Source of the DNA: Bog-950 sp035299425
Lineage (GTDB): Bacteria > Bacteroidota > Bacteroidia > Chitinophagales > LD1
Reading direction: 5' to 3'
NCBI GenBank assembly: GCA_035299425.1
Contig: DATGWP010000232.1
Span: 38,440 to 102,439, forward strand
DNA length: 64,000 nucleotides
The notes under the pieces are model-generated. The model did not search any database. It was given only the letters and a program-made list of their open reading frames with translations, and was not told the origin of the DNA. The position numbers were made by a program, and so were the translations under genes. Below, one piece after another: positions 17,476-25,711 of this stretch. Numbering within the stretch: the stretch's first letter is position 1; the number at the start of each line of letters is the position of its first letter.

Positions 17476-18054
17476 ATGAAACCAATACTATCGTACCCCG
17501 CACCAATGCCCGAAGAAACCCTGCTGCTAAGCACTAACGACGGCTGGTTTTATGTGCCCCTGGCCAGCATTGTGCACTGCAGCAGCGAGAGCTCGTATAC
17601 CGAGTTTCACCTGGCCGATGGGCAGGTACTGGTAGTAAGCTGCACGCTTTTATACTATGAAAAACTAATAAGCGCGTTTGGTTTTTTCCGCATTCATAAA
17701 TCGCACCTAATTAATACCCGGTACCTGCGCAGTGTAACCCGGCAGGATGCTACCTGGTACGTGGGCCTTAGCAATGGCAGCAGCCTACCGGTATCGAGAG
17801 AGAGAAAAGGAGGCCTGATAGACCACCTGCAAATGAACAGCGTGGCAGGCTTAAACCCCTACAGCAAAAAAATGGCCGACCTGGGTATGATGGAAACCAA
17901 AGGCGCGCTGGAGGTAAAGCTGAAGGTAAATACGATGCCGGCGCAGGGCAATAGCAATGAAAAAAGAGAAGATGATAAAGCGGGAATTGAGACAGGCGAA
18001 AACAATTACACCATTGTCGGCAACGGCAAAGGCACAACACTGAACGTAAGTTAA
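17476..18054 (+). CDS. LytTR-domain DNA-binding protein without receiver domain
   Basis: A 192-residue protein; the ATG at 17476 is preferred to an upstream ATG at 17443 because homology-like sequence starts just after it and a promoter lies between. Residues about 15-115 form a LytTR DNA-binding domain: IVHCSSESSYTEFHLADGQ, the FFRIHKSHLINTRYLRSV block that contacts DNA, and NGSSLPVSRERKGGLIDHL. No receiver domain precedes it, unlike AgrA/LytR. The C-terminal 75 residues are low complexity and charged (EVKLKVNTM, EKREDDKAG). It heads a plus-strand signalling cassette with the receiver protein, kinase and ArsR-type genes, and probably regulates one of the surrounding loci. Confidence 0.88.
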   Translation: MKPILSYPAPMPEETLLLSTNDGWFYVPLASIVHCSSESSYTEFHLADGQVLVVSCTLLYYEKLISAFGFFRIHKSHLINTRYLRSVTRQDATWYVGLSNGSSLPVSRERKGGLIDHLQMNSVAGLNPYSKKMADLGMMETKGALEVKLKVNTMPAQGNSNEKREDDKAGIETGENNYTIVGNGKGTTLNVS

Positions 18055-18300
18055 CTTTTTATATAGGACACACACAGAACACAGCATTTAAAGTAAAAAG
18101 TTAAGGGAGTTAAAGGCGGAGATGATATTACTAATGGGAAGAAGTGCGGCCATGCTTTGGCGGCTATTCGTATCTGCATAAGTGCCGGTAACAGCGGCGA
18201 CACAACAGTACGGAATAATGCCGGAGATGATAGCAGGCAGCTGTCCGGCTTAAAAGTAGTGTATACCATTTTGCGCATGCCCCGGAAAAAAATGTACGCC

Positions 18301-18735
18301 ATGCACGATATAGAAATACTACTGGTAGAAGATAACCTTAGCGATGCTGAGATGACTATACGTGCGCTGAAAAAGAACAACCTGGCCAATAGCATACTGC
18401 ATGTAAAAGACGGCGCAGAGGCACTTGATTTTGTTTTTGCCATGGGCGCTTTTGCCAGCCGCCTTATAGAGAATAAACCCAAAGTAATACTGCTTGACCT
18501 TAAAATGCCGAAGATAGATGGCATAGAAGTGTTGCAAAAAATAAAAAGTGATGAGCGCACCATGAACATTCCTGTGGTGGTGCTTACCTCATCTAAAGAA
18601 GACCCGGATATAAAACAATGCTACGAGCATGGTGTAAACAGCTATGTGGTAAAGCCGGTGGAGTTTGAAGATTTTCATAAAGCGGTAGCCGACCTTGGCT
18701 TGTACTGGCTGCTCATCAATCAACCCCCACAATAA
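18301..18735 (+). CDS. Single-domain response regulator (receiver domain, Rcp1-like)
   Basis: A 144-residue receiver with no output domain. ATG 18301 gives MHDIEILLVEDNLSDAEM directly at the first strand; upstream ATGs (18157, 18277, 18292) would add a tail without domain character. The acidic pocket is Glu10/Asp11, the phosphorylation site Asp66 (VILLDLKMP), the switch residue Thr96 (VVVLTSSKEDPD) and the conserved Lys118 (YVVKPV). The insert between the acid pair and Asp66 and the EDP motif resemble the Rcp1 group, partners of phytochrome-like kinases. Directly upstream of a hybrid kinase, it may be that kinase's phosphoacceptor. Confidence 0.92.
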   Translation: MHDIEILLVEDNLSDAEMTIRALKKNNLANSILHVKDGAEALDFVFAMGAFASRLIENKPKVILLDLKMPKIDGIEVLQKIKSDERTMNIPVVVLTSSKEDPDIKQCYEHGVNSYVVKPVEFEDFHKAVADLGLYWLLINQPPQ

Positions 18736-18747
18736 AACCCATGTGTT

Positions 18748-20316
18748 ATGACCCGCAACATTAAATTTTTGATACTGGAGCACGACCCCAGCGATATAGA
18801 CCTGATAAGGTACGAGCTGAATAAGTCGTTTGGTAATAACGAAATGCACGTAGTGCAAAATGAGGCTGACTTTACACAGGCACTACACAATTTTTGTCCC
18901 GATATTATTCTTTCCGATTACTCACTTCCGACTTTCGATGGCCTGTCGGCTTTTAAAATAAAACAACAAATACGTCCCGACACCCCTTTCATTTTAGTAT
19001 CGGGCACAGTAGGCGAAGAGAATGCTGTTGAGTTTATCAAAACCGGCATTACCGATTATGCCCTTAAAGACAAGCTATACTCGCTGGAACCCAAAATAGT
19101 ACGTGCACTTAACGAAGCCGACGAAAGGGAGCAAAAACGCCAGGCACAGGAGGCTCTTAAAAACTCTGAATCGAACCTGCGCGCTATATTTCAGAATACC
19201 GATGTAGGTTTTTTGTTTTTAAATACCGACTACCGCGTAGTAGCCTATAACTATATAAGCCAGCAATGGGCCATGAACCTGTTGGGTTACCAGCTAAAAG
19301 AAAACACCAATTTTAAAAAACTGCTAACCGCTGATAAGCTTATAGCCTTTAATGATTTTGATAACCGTATAATGAACGGGCGCGACATTACCTGCGAAAC
19401 AAGCTTTAAAAACCCCGATGGCACGGTGCATTGGTATAGCGTAAACGGCAAACCTATTTTTGATAAAGACCGCATAATAGGCACGTGTATAGCCATAACC
19501 GATATTACGCGCCGCAAAATGGCCGAAGAAGAAATACTGAAGTTAAACCTGGAGCTGGAGCACCGGGTAGAGCAGCGCACGTACGAACTGGTAGAAGCCA
19601 ATAAAGCACTGGAGGCTTTCTCTTATTCGGTATCGCACGATTTGCGCTCGCCGGTGCGATCGGTAATGGGTTTTACCAGCCTGATACAGGCAGAGCATGG
19701 CCATAGCCTGAACCCTGATTTGAAGCAGCTTTTTAATCACATAGAAAGCAGCAGCAAACGCATGAACACCATTATAGACGACTTGCTGGTGCTGGCCAAG
19801 TATGGTAAAGAGCCACTTAACATAGCACCGGTAAACCTTACCAAGCTGTTTTACAGCGTGTGGGATAATCACCTGTTTGCATCGCCACACAATGCCAAAC
19901 TGGAGATGCAGCAGCTGCCGGAAGTAATGGCTGACGGTTCTATGCTGGAGCAGGTGGTGGTAAATATGGTATCTAACGCGGTAAAGTACTCCTCTAAAAT
20001 TGATAAACCATTAGTAAAGGTTGGTTTTACCGAAACAGATGATGCCCTTACCATATATGTGCAGGATAACGGCGCCGGCTTTGATATGAAAAACTACAAC
20101 CGCCTGTTTGGCGCATTTCAGCGCCTGCACGGCCTTAGCGAGTTTGAGGGTTCGGGCGTGGGCCTTATGATAATTAAGCGCATAATAGACCGCCACGGAG
20201 GCCAGGTGTGGGCCGAGGGTAAAGTAAACGGGGGCGCTACTTTTTATTTCTCGCTACCCAAGCAACCGGGTGGCACAGGTACCGGCAAAAAAGTATTTAC
20301 AAATACAATGCGCTAA
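18748..20316 (+). CDS. Receiver-PAS-histidine kinase (hybrid sensor)
   Basis: A 522-residue soluble sensor kinase. Domains in order: receiver (residues 5-125, phosphoacceptor Asp57 in IILSDYSLP); PAS (about 140-255, ESNLRAIFQNTDVGFLFLN); coiled linker (259-288); HisKA dimerisation domain with His297 in SYSVSHDLRSPV; and HATPase with N-box VVNMVSNAVKYS, G1 box VQDNGAGFD and G2 box GSGVGLMII. No membrane segment is present, so it senses a cytoplasmic signal or is controlled by phosphorylation of its own receiver. It lies 12 bases after the single-domain receiver and before an ArsR-type regulator. Confidence 0.94.
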   Translation: MTRNIKFLILEHDPSDIDLIRYELNKSFGNNEMHVVQNEADFTQALHNFCPDIILSDYSLPTFDGLSAFKIKQQIRPDTPFILVSGTVGEENAVEFIKTGITDYALKDKLYSLEPKIVRALNEADEREQKRQAQEALKNSESNLRAIFQNTDVGFLFLNTDYRVVAYNYISQQWAMNLLGYQLKENTNFKKLLTADKLIAFNDFDNRIMNGRDITCETSFKNPDGTVHWYSVNGKPIFDKDRIIGTCIAITDITRRKMAEEEILKLNLELEHRVEQRTYELVEANKALEAFSYSVSHDLRSPVRSVMGFTSLIQAEHGHSLNPDLKQLFNHIESSSKRMNTIIDDLLVLAKYGKEPLNIAPVNLTKLFYSVWDNHLFASPHNAKLEMQQLPEVMADGSMLEQVVVNMVSNAVKYSSKIDKPLVKVGFTETDDALTIYVQDNGAGFDMKNYNRLFGAFQRLHGLSEFEGSGVGLMIIKRIIDRHGGQVWAEGKVNGGATFYFSLPKQPGGTGTGKKVFTNTMR

Positions 20317-20381
20317 CAAAAAACAGAACCAGGGGCCAAGGCCATAAAATACATAAACAAACAGCAAAAACGAAAGACCCA

Positions 20382-20723
20382 ATGCAAAACCGGAAAGAAA
20401 GTAATAGCAATGCACCAGGAAACATAATACAGGAAAATATGGCGCATATTGACCAGGCCAGTTTTTTACTGCGCATGTTACATAGCCCCATACGCCAGCA
20501 GATAATAACCACACTACTGCAGAAAGAAGGCTGTGCCGTAAACGAGTTATGCGAGATAATGAATATCAAGCAGTCTATTATGTCGCAAAACCTGGCCCTG
20601 CTGCGTAATGCCAGCCTGGTAATACCCCGCCGTGTAGGCCGCGAGGTACACTACTCTATTAACAGCAGCTACCTGAACGAGGTAATGAAGTTTGTTCAAA
20701 ACCTGTCGCAAACAGCGCAGTAA
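20382..20723 (+). CDS. ArsR-family winged-helix regulator
   Basis: A 113-residue protein with a winged HTH: LLRMLHSPIRQQIITTLLQKE starts the domain, NELCEIMNIKQSIMSQNLALLRNASLV is the recognition helix region, and PRRVGREVHYSINSSY is the wing. No CxC metal-binding motif is seen in the alpha3 helix, so it is unlikely to sense metals in the ArsR/SmtB way. Its N-terminal 20 residues are polar and may be disordered. It closes the LytTR-receiver-kinase cassette and lies convergent to nadK with only nine bases between the stops. Target unknown. Confidence 0.85.
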   Translation: MQNRKESNSNAPGNIIQENMAHIDQASFLLRMLHSPIRQQIITTLLQKEGCAVNELCEIMNIKQSIMSQNLALLRNASLVIPRRVGREVHYSINSSYLNEVMKFVQNLSQTAQ

Positions 20724-20732
20724 AACGCAGCA

Positions 20733-21608
20733 TTAGTAATTGCGGTGATCGCTGCCCCAGTTAAGTTTGGTTTTAAGGGCGGTAAGAAAACTCTGGTCGG
20801 TAAGGCGGATAATGTTTGCCTGAAAACCTGCTTTTTTTACGCCCAGCTGAAACGATGAGTCGATAGCTTTGTGACGTGCATCCAGCGTGCACAAAAAGCT
20901 ATCGCCGCGGCCTGTAACCTCAAAGGATAGCACTGCCTCATCGCTTACTACCATGGGGCGCACATTAAGGTTGTGCGGTGCCACCGGTGTAATTACAAAG
21001 TTGCCCGATGTAGGGTAAAGTATAGGCCCCCCGCAGCTAAGCGAGTAACCGGTGCTACCCGTAGGGGTAGATACTATTACACCATCGGCCCAATAGGTAT
21101 TTAACAGCTCGCCGTTCAGGTATGCGTTTACGGTTATCATGCTGCTTTGGTCGCGGCGCTGAATAGTCATATCGTTCAACGCAAAACTATCTTCAAACAG
21201 GGGCTTGTTGCATTGCAGTTCTATAAGCGTGCGGCGGTCTATCATATAGGCTCCCTTCTCTATAGCATCTACAGCTGTGTGTATCTGGTCGCGTCCCAGG
21301 CTGGCCAAAAAACCAAGGCGGCCAAAGTTTATACCCAATATCGGTATCTCGCTTTCTTTTATCATTACCACCGAGTCGAGTATGGTACCATCGCCACCTA
21401 TGCTGAATACCACTTCTGTGCGGCCTTTTACATCATCAAAGTTGGTATAGGTATCGGCCTCTATACGCAGCTGCATCTCATCGCGCATCAGCTGCAAAAA
21501 CTTAGCCTCTACCATATAGGGCATTTTCTTTTTATCCAGGTAGTCGAATAAATCCTGTGCGTAACCCGCGTTGGCTTTGGTAAAGCTTTTTCCAAAAATA
21601 GCGATCAT
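20733..21608 (-). CDS. nadK: NAD kinase
   Basis: NadK phosphorylates NAD+ to NADP+ in the cytoplasm. I take the ATG at 21608 (MIAIFGKSFTKAN) because the chain from there fits the family; an upstream ATG at 21692 would add 28 residues without family character. The motifs GGDGTILDSV, NFGRLGFLAS, YWADGVIVSTPTGSTGYSLS and GGPIL are all present. Length is 291 residues, usual for bacteria. In many Bacteroidota nadK lies near DUF6089, uppS and bamA; here about 7 kb of accessory genes separates them. Confidence 0.96.
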   Translation of the reverse strand: MIAIFGKSFTKANAGYAQDLFDYLDKKKMPYMVEAKFLQLMRDEMQLRIEADTYTNFDDVKGRTEVVFSIGGDGTILDSVVMIKESEIPILGINFGRLGFLASLGRDQIHTAVDAIEKGAYMIDRRTLIELQCNKPLFEDSFALNDMTIQRRDQSSMITVNAYLNGELLNTYWADGVIVSTPTGSTGYSLSCGGPILYPTSGNFVITPVAPHNLNVRPMVVSDEAVLSFEVTGRGDSFLCTLDARHKAIDSSFQLGVKKAGFQANIIRLTDQSFLTALKTKLNWGSDHRNY

Positions 21609-21741
21609 GGTGGCTAAGATAGAAAATAGTGGCTGTTTGCGATTTTGGAGGAAATTTGCAGTGCCACCGTGCCGGACACAGATTTTAACCATATAGGTAT
21701 AGAGAGCGCTTAATTTTTATTTTAGCGCCCCATAAAAAACT

Positions 21742-22818
21742 ATGTTCAGTCAGTTAGAAAATATAAAAGGTAAGTTTATAGAGGTAGGCAAAACGCTTAG
21801 CGACCCTGCCACTATGGGCGATATGAAACGCTTTACGCAGCTTAATAAAGAATATCGCGAGTTGGAAAAAGTGGTGAAAGTGTATGATGAGTACCGCAAT
21901 GTACTGGCTAACATAGATACCAATAAGCAGATAATAGCCACCGAAAGTGATGAGGAGTTCCGTGACCTGGCCAAAAACGACCTGGTACAACTGGAGGCCC
22001 AAAAACAGGGCATGGAAGACGAACTGAAGACCTTGCTGGTACCCAAAGAACCTGAAGATGAGCGCAATGTGCTGATGGAAATACGCGCCGGTACCGGTGG
22101 CGATGAGGCCGGTATATTTGTAGGCGACCTTACCCGCATGTATACCCGCTATTGCGAAACCCTGGGCTGGCAGGTAGCCATAGCCAGTGCCAGCGAAAGC
22201 AGCGCCGGCGGCTATCGCGAAATAGTATTGGATATAAGCGGCGAGAATGTGTATGGCAAGTTAAAGTTTGAGAGCGGTGTACACCGCGTGCAGCGAATAC
22301 CCGAAACAGAAGCCAAAGGCCGTGTGCATACATCGGCAGTAACCGTTGCCGTGCTACCGGAGGCCGATGAAGTAGAGGTATATATCAACCCGGCCGATAT
22401 ACGGTTAGATGTGTTCCGCGCATCGGGTGCGGGTGGGCAGCACGTAAACCGTACAGAAAGTGCCGTGCGCTTAACGCACATACCTACCAATACGGTAGTA
22501 GAGTGCCAGCAGGAGCGCAGCCAACACAAAAACCGCGAGCACGCCATGAAAATGCTAAAGACCAAGATTTACGAAACGGCTGTGCGCAAGCACGAGGATG
22601 AGATAGCCGCCCGCCGTAAAACCCTGGTAAGCACCGGCGACCGTTCGGCCAAAATAAGAACCTACAACTACCCGCAGGGCCGTATTACGGACCACCGCAT
22701 TAACCTTTCGGTTTATAACCTACCTGTATTTATGGATGGCGATATAGGCGAAATGATAGATAGCCTGGCCGTAGCCGAACAAAGCGAAAAGCTGAAAGAG
22801 GGCGGATTGGCATTTTAG
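21742..22818 (+). CDS. prfA: Peptide chain release factor 1
   Basis: RF1 recognises UAA and UAG stop codons and triggers hydrolysis of the peptidyl-tRNA in the ribosome. The catalytic GGQ is at residues 231-233 (ASGAGGQHVNRTESAV). The codon-reading PxT motif is Pro187-Glu188-Thr189 in RVQRIPETEAKGRVH, which places it in the RF1 rather than RF2 class. Length 358 is standard. It is divergent from nadK and not in an evident operon. Confidence 0.97.
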   Translation: MFSQLENIKGKFIEVGKTLSDPATMGDMKRFTQLNKEYRELEKVVKVYDEYRNVLANIDTNKQIIATESDEEFRDLAKNDLVQLEAQKQGMEDELKTLLVPKEPEDERNVLMEIRAGTGGDEAGIFVGDLTRMYTRYCETLGWQVAIASASESSAGGYREIVLDISGENVYGKLKFESGVHRVQRIPETEAKGRVHTSAVTVAVLPEADEVEVYINPADIRLDVFRASGAGGQHVNRTESAVRLTHIPTNTVVECQQERSQHKNREHAMKMLKTKIYETAVRKHEDEIAARRKTLVSTGDRSAKIRTYNYPQGRITDHRINLSVYNLPVFMDGDIGEMIDSLAVAEQSEKLKEGGLAF

Positions 22819-22864
22819 TATTACTCAGCACACGCGGAACGCGTGCGCCAGCCTCTGTCTTGTA

Positions 22865-23227
22865 TTACAACGCTTCAAAGTACTCTATGATTTTCCTTTT
22901 CAGCAGTTCATCCTGCTCTTTAAGGACCAGTTTGGGCATACTGGCTACGGCTTCGTAGTGGGGCCAGCCATCATCGTCGCGGCCAACCAGTTTAAAGTAC
23001 CCTTCAGATTCGAACAGACGGCAAACAGCTACGTGCATCAGGTCTTGCTTTTCTTCTTTCTCCCAGGTTTCTTTTACAATGCCTACTTCATTGATGCCTA
23101 TTAAAAAGAGGATGGCATTTATATCGGGCCGCTGGCCAAACTCGTTTTTTACACGGTTGCGCACTTCGTACCAGCGCAGGGCCAGGCTCTTTTCTTCTTC
23201 GCTTTTATTATCGTTTAGTAAAGGCAT
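22865..23227 (-). CDS. Conserved-looking small hypothetical protein (120 aa)
   Basis: A charged soluble protein without signal peptide. It begins with an acidic/helical region (DNKSEEEKSLALRWYEVRNRV), then FGQRPDINAILFLIGINEVGIV, and ends in VLKEQDELLKRKIIEYFEAL. The mix of conserved-looking aromatic and Gly residues and full-length frame suggest a real gene; I recall similar 120-residue proteins beside housekeeping genes in Bacteroidota but no function. It is convergent with prfA. Confidence 0.65.
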   Translation of the reverse strand: MPLLNDNKSEEEKSLALRWYEVRNRVKNEFGQRPDINAILFLIGINEVGIVKETWEKEEKQDLMHVAVCRLFESEGYFKLVGRDDDGWPHYEAVASMPKLVLKEQDELLKRKIIEYFEAL

Positions 23228-23239
23228 TAGTGGCTATAG

Positions 23240-23295
23240 GCCTCTCCCATCTGCCTTCGGCATCTTCCCTCTCCAACAGAGAGGGAAGAACCTAG
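23240..23295. repeat. Palindromic repeat, 'ctgccttcggcatc' family
   Basis: The element reads CCTCTCCCATCTGCCTTCGG, then CATCTTCCCTCTCCAACAGA and GAGGGAAGAACCTA. It contains two nested hairpins (TGCCTTCGGCA, and CCCTCTC...GAGAGGG). Near-identical copies lie at 25611-25668 and 62287-62349. Confidence 0.75.
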
Positions 23296-23419
23296 CAGGG
23301 AAAGTTTTGTGTAAGTTAATTAGCTATTTCTAGCTGTTGAATGGTTTGCATATCCTGTACAAAATCTTCAATTGAATAGTTAAGGTCTATAACTCTTCTG
23401 TTATTTGCATAGTACGAAG

Positions 23420-24235
23420 TTAATGACTTTTGATCTTCTGTTTGACATTTAGTACAAAAGCATCCGCATCTTTCAAAAAAGGTAGTTGCGAGCGCAGTTT
23501 TTTCAGTTCCTCATAACTCAGTTCGCAGGTAAAAATATCTTCTTCGTCCGCTTTGTGGTAAATGGTTTTGCCAAGTGCGTCTATTACCATGCTGTCGCCT
23601 GTGTGATTTATACCGCTGGCATCGGCTCCTACGCGGTTAACGCCTACCACATACGATTGATTTTCGATAGCGCGGGCGGTGAGCAGGCTTTTCCAGGCGT
23701 GGCTGCGGCGCTCGGGCCAGTTGGCGACATATACCAGCAAGTCGTACTGCGGCTCGCCGGTTTCGCTGTTCAGCCCATTGCGGCTCCATACCGGAAAGCG
23801 CAGGTCGTAGCAAACCAGCGGACAGATTTTCCAGCCCTTTAACTCCACAATCAGGCGTTCGCTACCGGGTGAAAAAACTTTTGGTTCATCGCTTAAAGAG
23901 AACAAATGGCGCTTATCGTAGGTCTGTACACTGCCATCGGGGTTAACCCATACCAGCCGGTTGTAGTAGCTGTCCTCTTCGGTAATTATAAGGCTGCCGG
24001 TAACGGCACATTGCTTTTGGCGGGCAATCTTCTGCATCCATTGCACGCTTTGGCCGTGCATTTCTTCGGCTAGTTGTTGTGCATTCATACTAAAACCGGT
24101 GCTGAACATTTCGGGCAGTATGATAAGGTCGGTTGGTTGCAGCGTATCAATCTTCTCTGAAAACATAGCCAGGTTGGCGGGTATGTTTTCCCAATGCAAA
24201 TAGGATTGAATGAGGCTGATGCGCAGGTTATTCAT
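23420..24235 (-). CDS. Nitrilase-superfamily omega-amidase (YafV-like)
   Basis: The likely reaction is hydrolysis of 2-oxoglutaramate or 2-oxosuccinamate to the 2-oxoacid and ammonia. The Glu-Lys-Cys catalytic triad is visible: Glu42 in ILPEMFSTGF, Lys108 in TYDKRHLF and Cys142 in PLVCYDLRFPV. Length 271 fits the family. I use the ATG at 24235 (MNNLRISLIQ); the frame continues upstream into repeat DNA. The neighbouring minus-strand gene is a methionine/glutamine-type aminotransferase, the usual partner of omega-amidase in converting keto-methylthiobutyrate to methionine at the cost of glutamine. Confidence 0.88.
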   Translation of the reverse strand: MNNLRISLIQSYLHWENIPANLAMFSEKIDTLQPTDLIILPEMFSTGFSMNAQQLAEEMHGQSVQWMQKIARQKQCAVTGSLIITEEDSYYNRLVWVNPDGSVQTYDKRHLFSLSDEPKVFSPGSERLIVELKGWKICPLVCYDLRFPVWSRNGLNSETGEPQYDLLVYVANWPERRSHAWKSLLTARAIENQSYVVGVNRVGADASGINHTGDSMVIDALGKTIYHKADEEDIFTCELSYEELKKLRSQLPFLKDADAFVLNVKQKIKSH

Positions 24236-24270
24236 AGGGTAAAGGTGGTGATTTAATATTGAAAAAGTGG

Positions 24271-24400
24271 CGTCATTGCGAGGAGGCTTTGCGACGAAGC
24301 AATCTCCATGCACTTGATGGAAACCGTAAAGCTAAACTGTAACCCTATAGGTGGGGGATTGCTTCGTCGCCCGTCAAAGCACGGACTCCTCGCAATGACG
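24271..24400. repeat. Inverted repeat element, 'cgtcattgcgagga' type
   Basis: CGTCATTGCGAGGAGGCTTT...GACGAAGCAATC (24271-24304) and its inverted counterpart GATTGCTTCGTC...CTCCTCGCAATGACG (24357-24400) face each other around about 50 bases of unique DNA. This is a widely seen short palindromic repeat in Bacteroidota and other bacteria. It lies between two genes transcribed in the same direction, so it may form a large intergenic hairpin. Confidence 0.85.
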
Positions 24401-24408
24401 ATTATGCC

Positions 24409-25563
24409 TCAAATCCTCACCAGCAGGTCGGCAGCGCGTTTGAGAGTTTCTTCTTCTTTGGCAAAGCAGAAACGGATGATGCTGTTATCTACCTGGTGGC
24501 GGTAGAATACGGATATAGGTATGGCGGCTACCCCCATATCGCGGGTCATGCGCTTTACAAACTCAAGGTCACGCTCATCGCTTATTTTGCTGTAGCTTGC
24601 CAATTGAAAATAAGTGCCTTCGCACTTAAGCAGGTTAAAGCGGGACGACTGTATAGCGCGGCGGAAATAGTCGCGCTTTTGCTGGTAGAAGCTGTTCAGC
24701 TCCAGGTAAAGTTCTTTGCGTTTCATTAACTCGGCAAAGGCAACCTGTGCAATGGAGTTTACGCTAAACACATTAAACTGGTGCACCTTTCTAAATTCAT
24801 TCATCAGGTTTTTGGGGGCTATGCAATAGCCCACCTTCCAGCCAGTGGTGTGGTAGGTTTTACCAAAGCTTCCAATTATAAAGCTGCGCTCGGCCAGCTT
24901 AGGATAACGCAACACACTTTCGTGTTTTATATCATCATAAACAATATGCTCGTATACCTCATCGCTCATAATGATGATATCGCTGCCACGGGTTAGCTTG
25001 TCCAGCTCGGCGAGGTCTTCAGGCTTTAGTGTAGTGCCTGAGGGGTTGTGCGGCGTGTTGATGATGATCATCTTGGTGCGCTGGTTAATGAGGCGCTTCA
25101 CCTTTTGCCAATCTGGTTTATAATCGGGGGCTTCTAAATCGTAGAAGATAGCCTTACCGCCGGTTAGTTCTACCGCGGGAGCATAGCTATCGTAAGCCGG
25201 TGCAAACAATATTACTTCATCATCCTCGCGAATAACCGCCAGTATGGCGGTGAAGATAGCCTGTGTGCCACCAGCGGTAATTGTCACTTCTGTTTCGGGG
25301 TCTATTTTGACGCCGTAGGCGGCTTCTGCTTTTTCTGCCAGTGCCTCGCGCAGGGGCATGTAGCCAGCCATAGGTGCGTACTGGTTAAAGCCTGTACGCA
25401 TAGCCTTTTCCACTTCTTCTACCAATACCGGGTGCGGGCTAAAATCGGGAAAGCCCTGCGACAGGTTGATAGCGTTATGCTCCTTAGCCAGAGCACTCAT
25501 TACCGTAAAAATGGTAGTGCCTACGTTGGGGAGTTTTGAATTTAAGGGGGATGGGAAGTTCAT
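24409..25563 (-). CDS. Class I/II PLP aminotransferase, methionine/glutamine type
   Basis: A 384-residue fold-type I aminotransferase. PLP-binding lysine is Lys235 in GSFGKTYHTTGWKVGY, with the class motifs ITAGGTQAIF, NTPHNPSGTT (Asn173) and SDEVYEH (Asp201, Tyr204). The N-terminus INLSQGFPDF is typical of the KAT/YbdL group that uses methionine, glutamine or kynurenine. The omega-amidase next to it favours the glutamine-using methionine-regeneration role. Full family length; spacing to the omega-amidase is filled by an inverted repeat. Confidence 0.9.
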   Translation of the reverse strand: MNFPSPLNSKLPNVGTTIFTVMSALAKEHNAINLSQGFPDFSPHPVLVEEVEKAMRTGFNQYAPMAGYMPLREALAEKAEAAYGVKIDPETEVTITAGGTQAIFTAILAVIREDDEVILFAPAYDSYAPAVELTGGKAIFYDLEAPDYKPDWQKVKRLINQRTKMIIINTPHNPSGTTLKPEDLAELDKLTRGSDIIIMSDEVYEHIVYDDIKHESVLRYPKLAERSFIIGSFGKTYHTTGWKVGYCIAPKNLMNEFRKVHQFNVFSVNSIAQVAFAELMKRKELYLELNSFYQQKRDYFRRAIQSSRFNLLKCEGTYFQLASYSKISDERDLEFVKRMTRDMGVAAIPISVFYRHQVDNSIIRFCFAKEEETLKRAADLLVRI

Positions 25564-25610
25564 GGTAACAAGTTAGAAGGACGAAGTTAGAAATGCGAAG
25601 TTAAAACCAG

Positions 25611-25668
25611 CCTCACCCCTCTGCCTTTGGCATCTCCCCTCTCCAAAAATAGAGAGGGGAGAACCTAT
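25611..25668. repeat. Palindromic repeat, 'ctgccttcggcatc' family, second copy
   Basis: CCTCACCCCTCTGCCTTTGG, then CATCTCCCCTCTCCAAAAAT and AGAGAGGGGAGAACCTATAA. It shares most positions with the elements at 23240-23295 and 62287-62349, including the small TGCC(T)TTGGCA hairpin and the terminal GAACCTA. Confidence 0.75.
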
Positions 25669-25711
25669 AAGCAAATTTATTGTTTAATTCTCTGTTAACA
25701 CCGTATCAATC

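Noticed and set aside
18051..18569. 172-codon minus-strand frame over the receiver gene
   Set aside because: Serine- and phenylalanine-rich antisense of a clearly recognised receiver domain.
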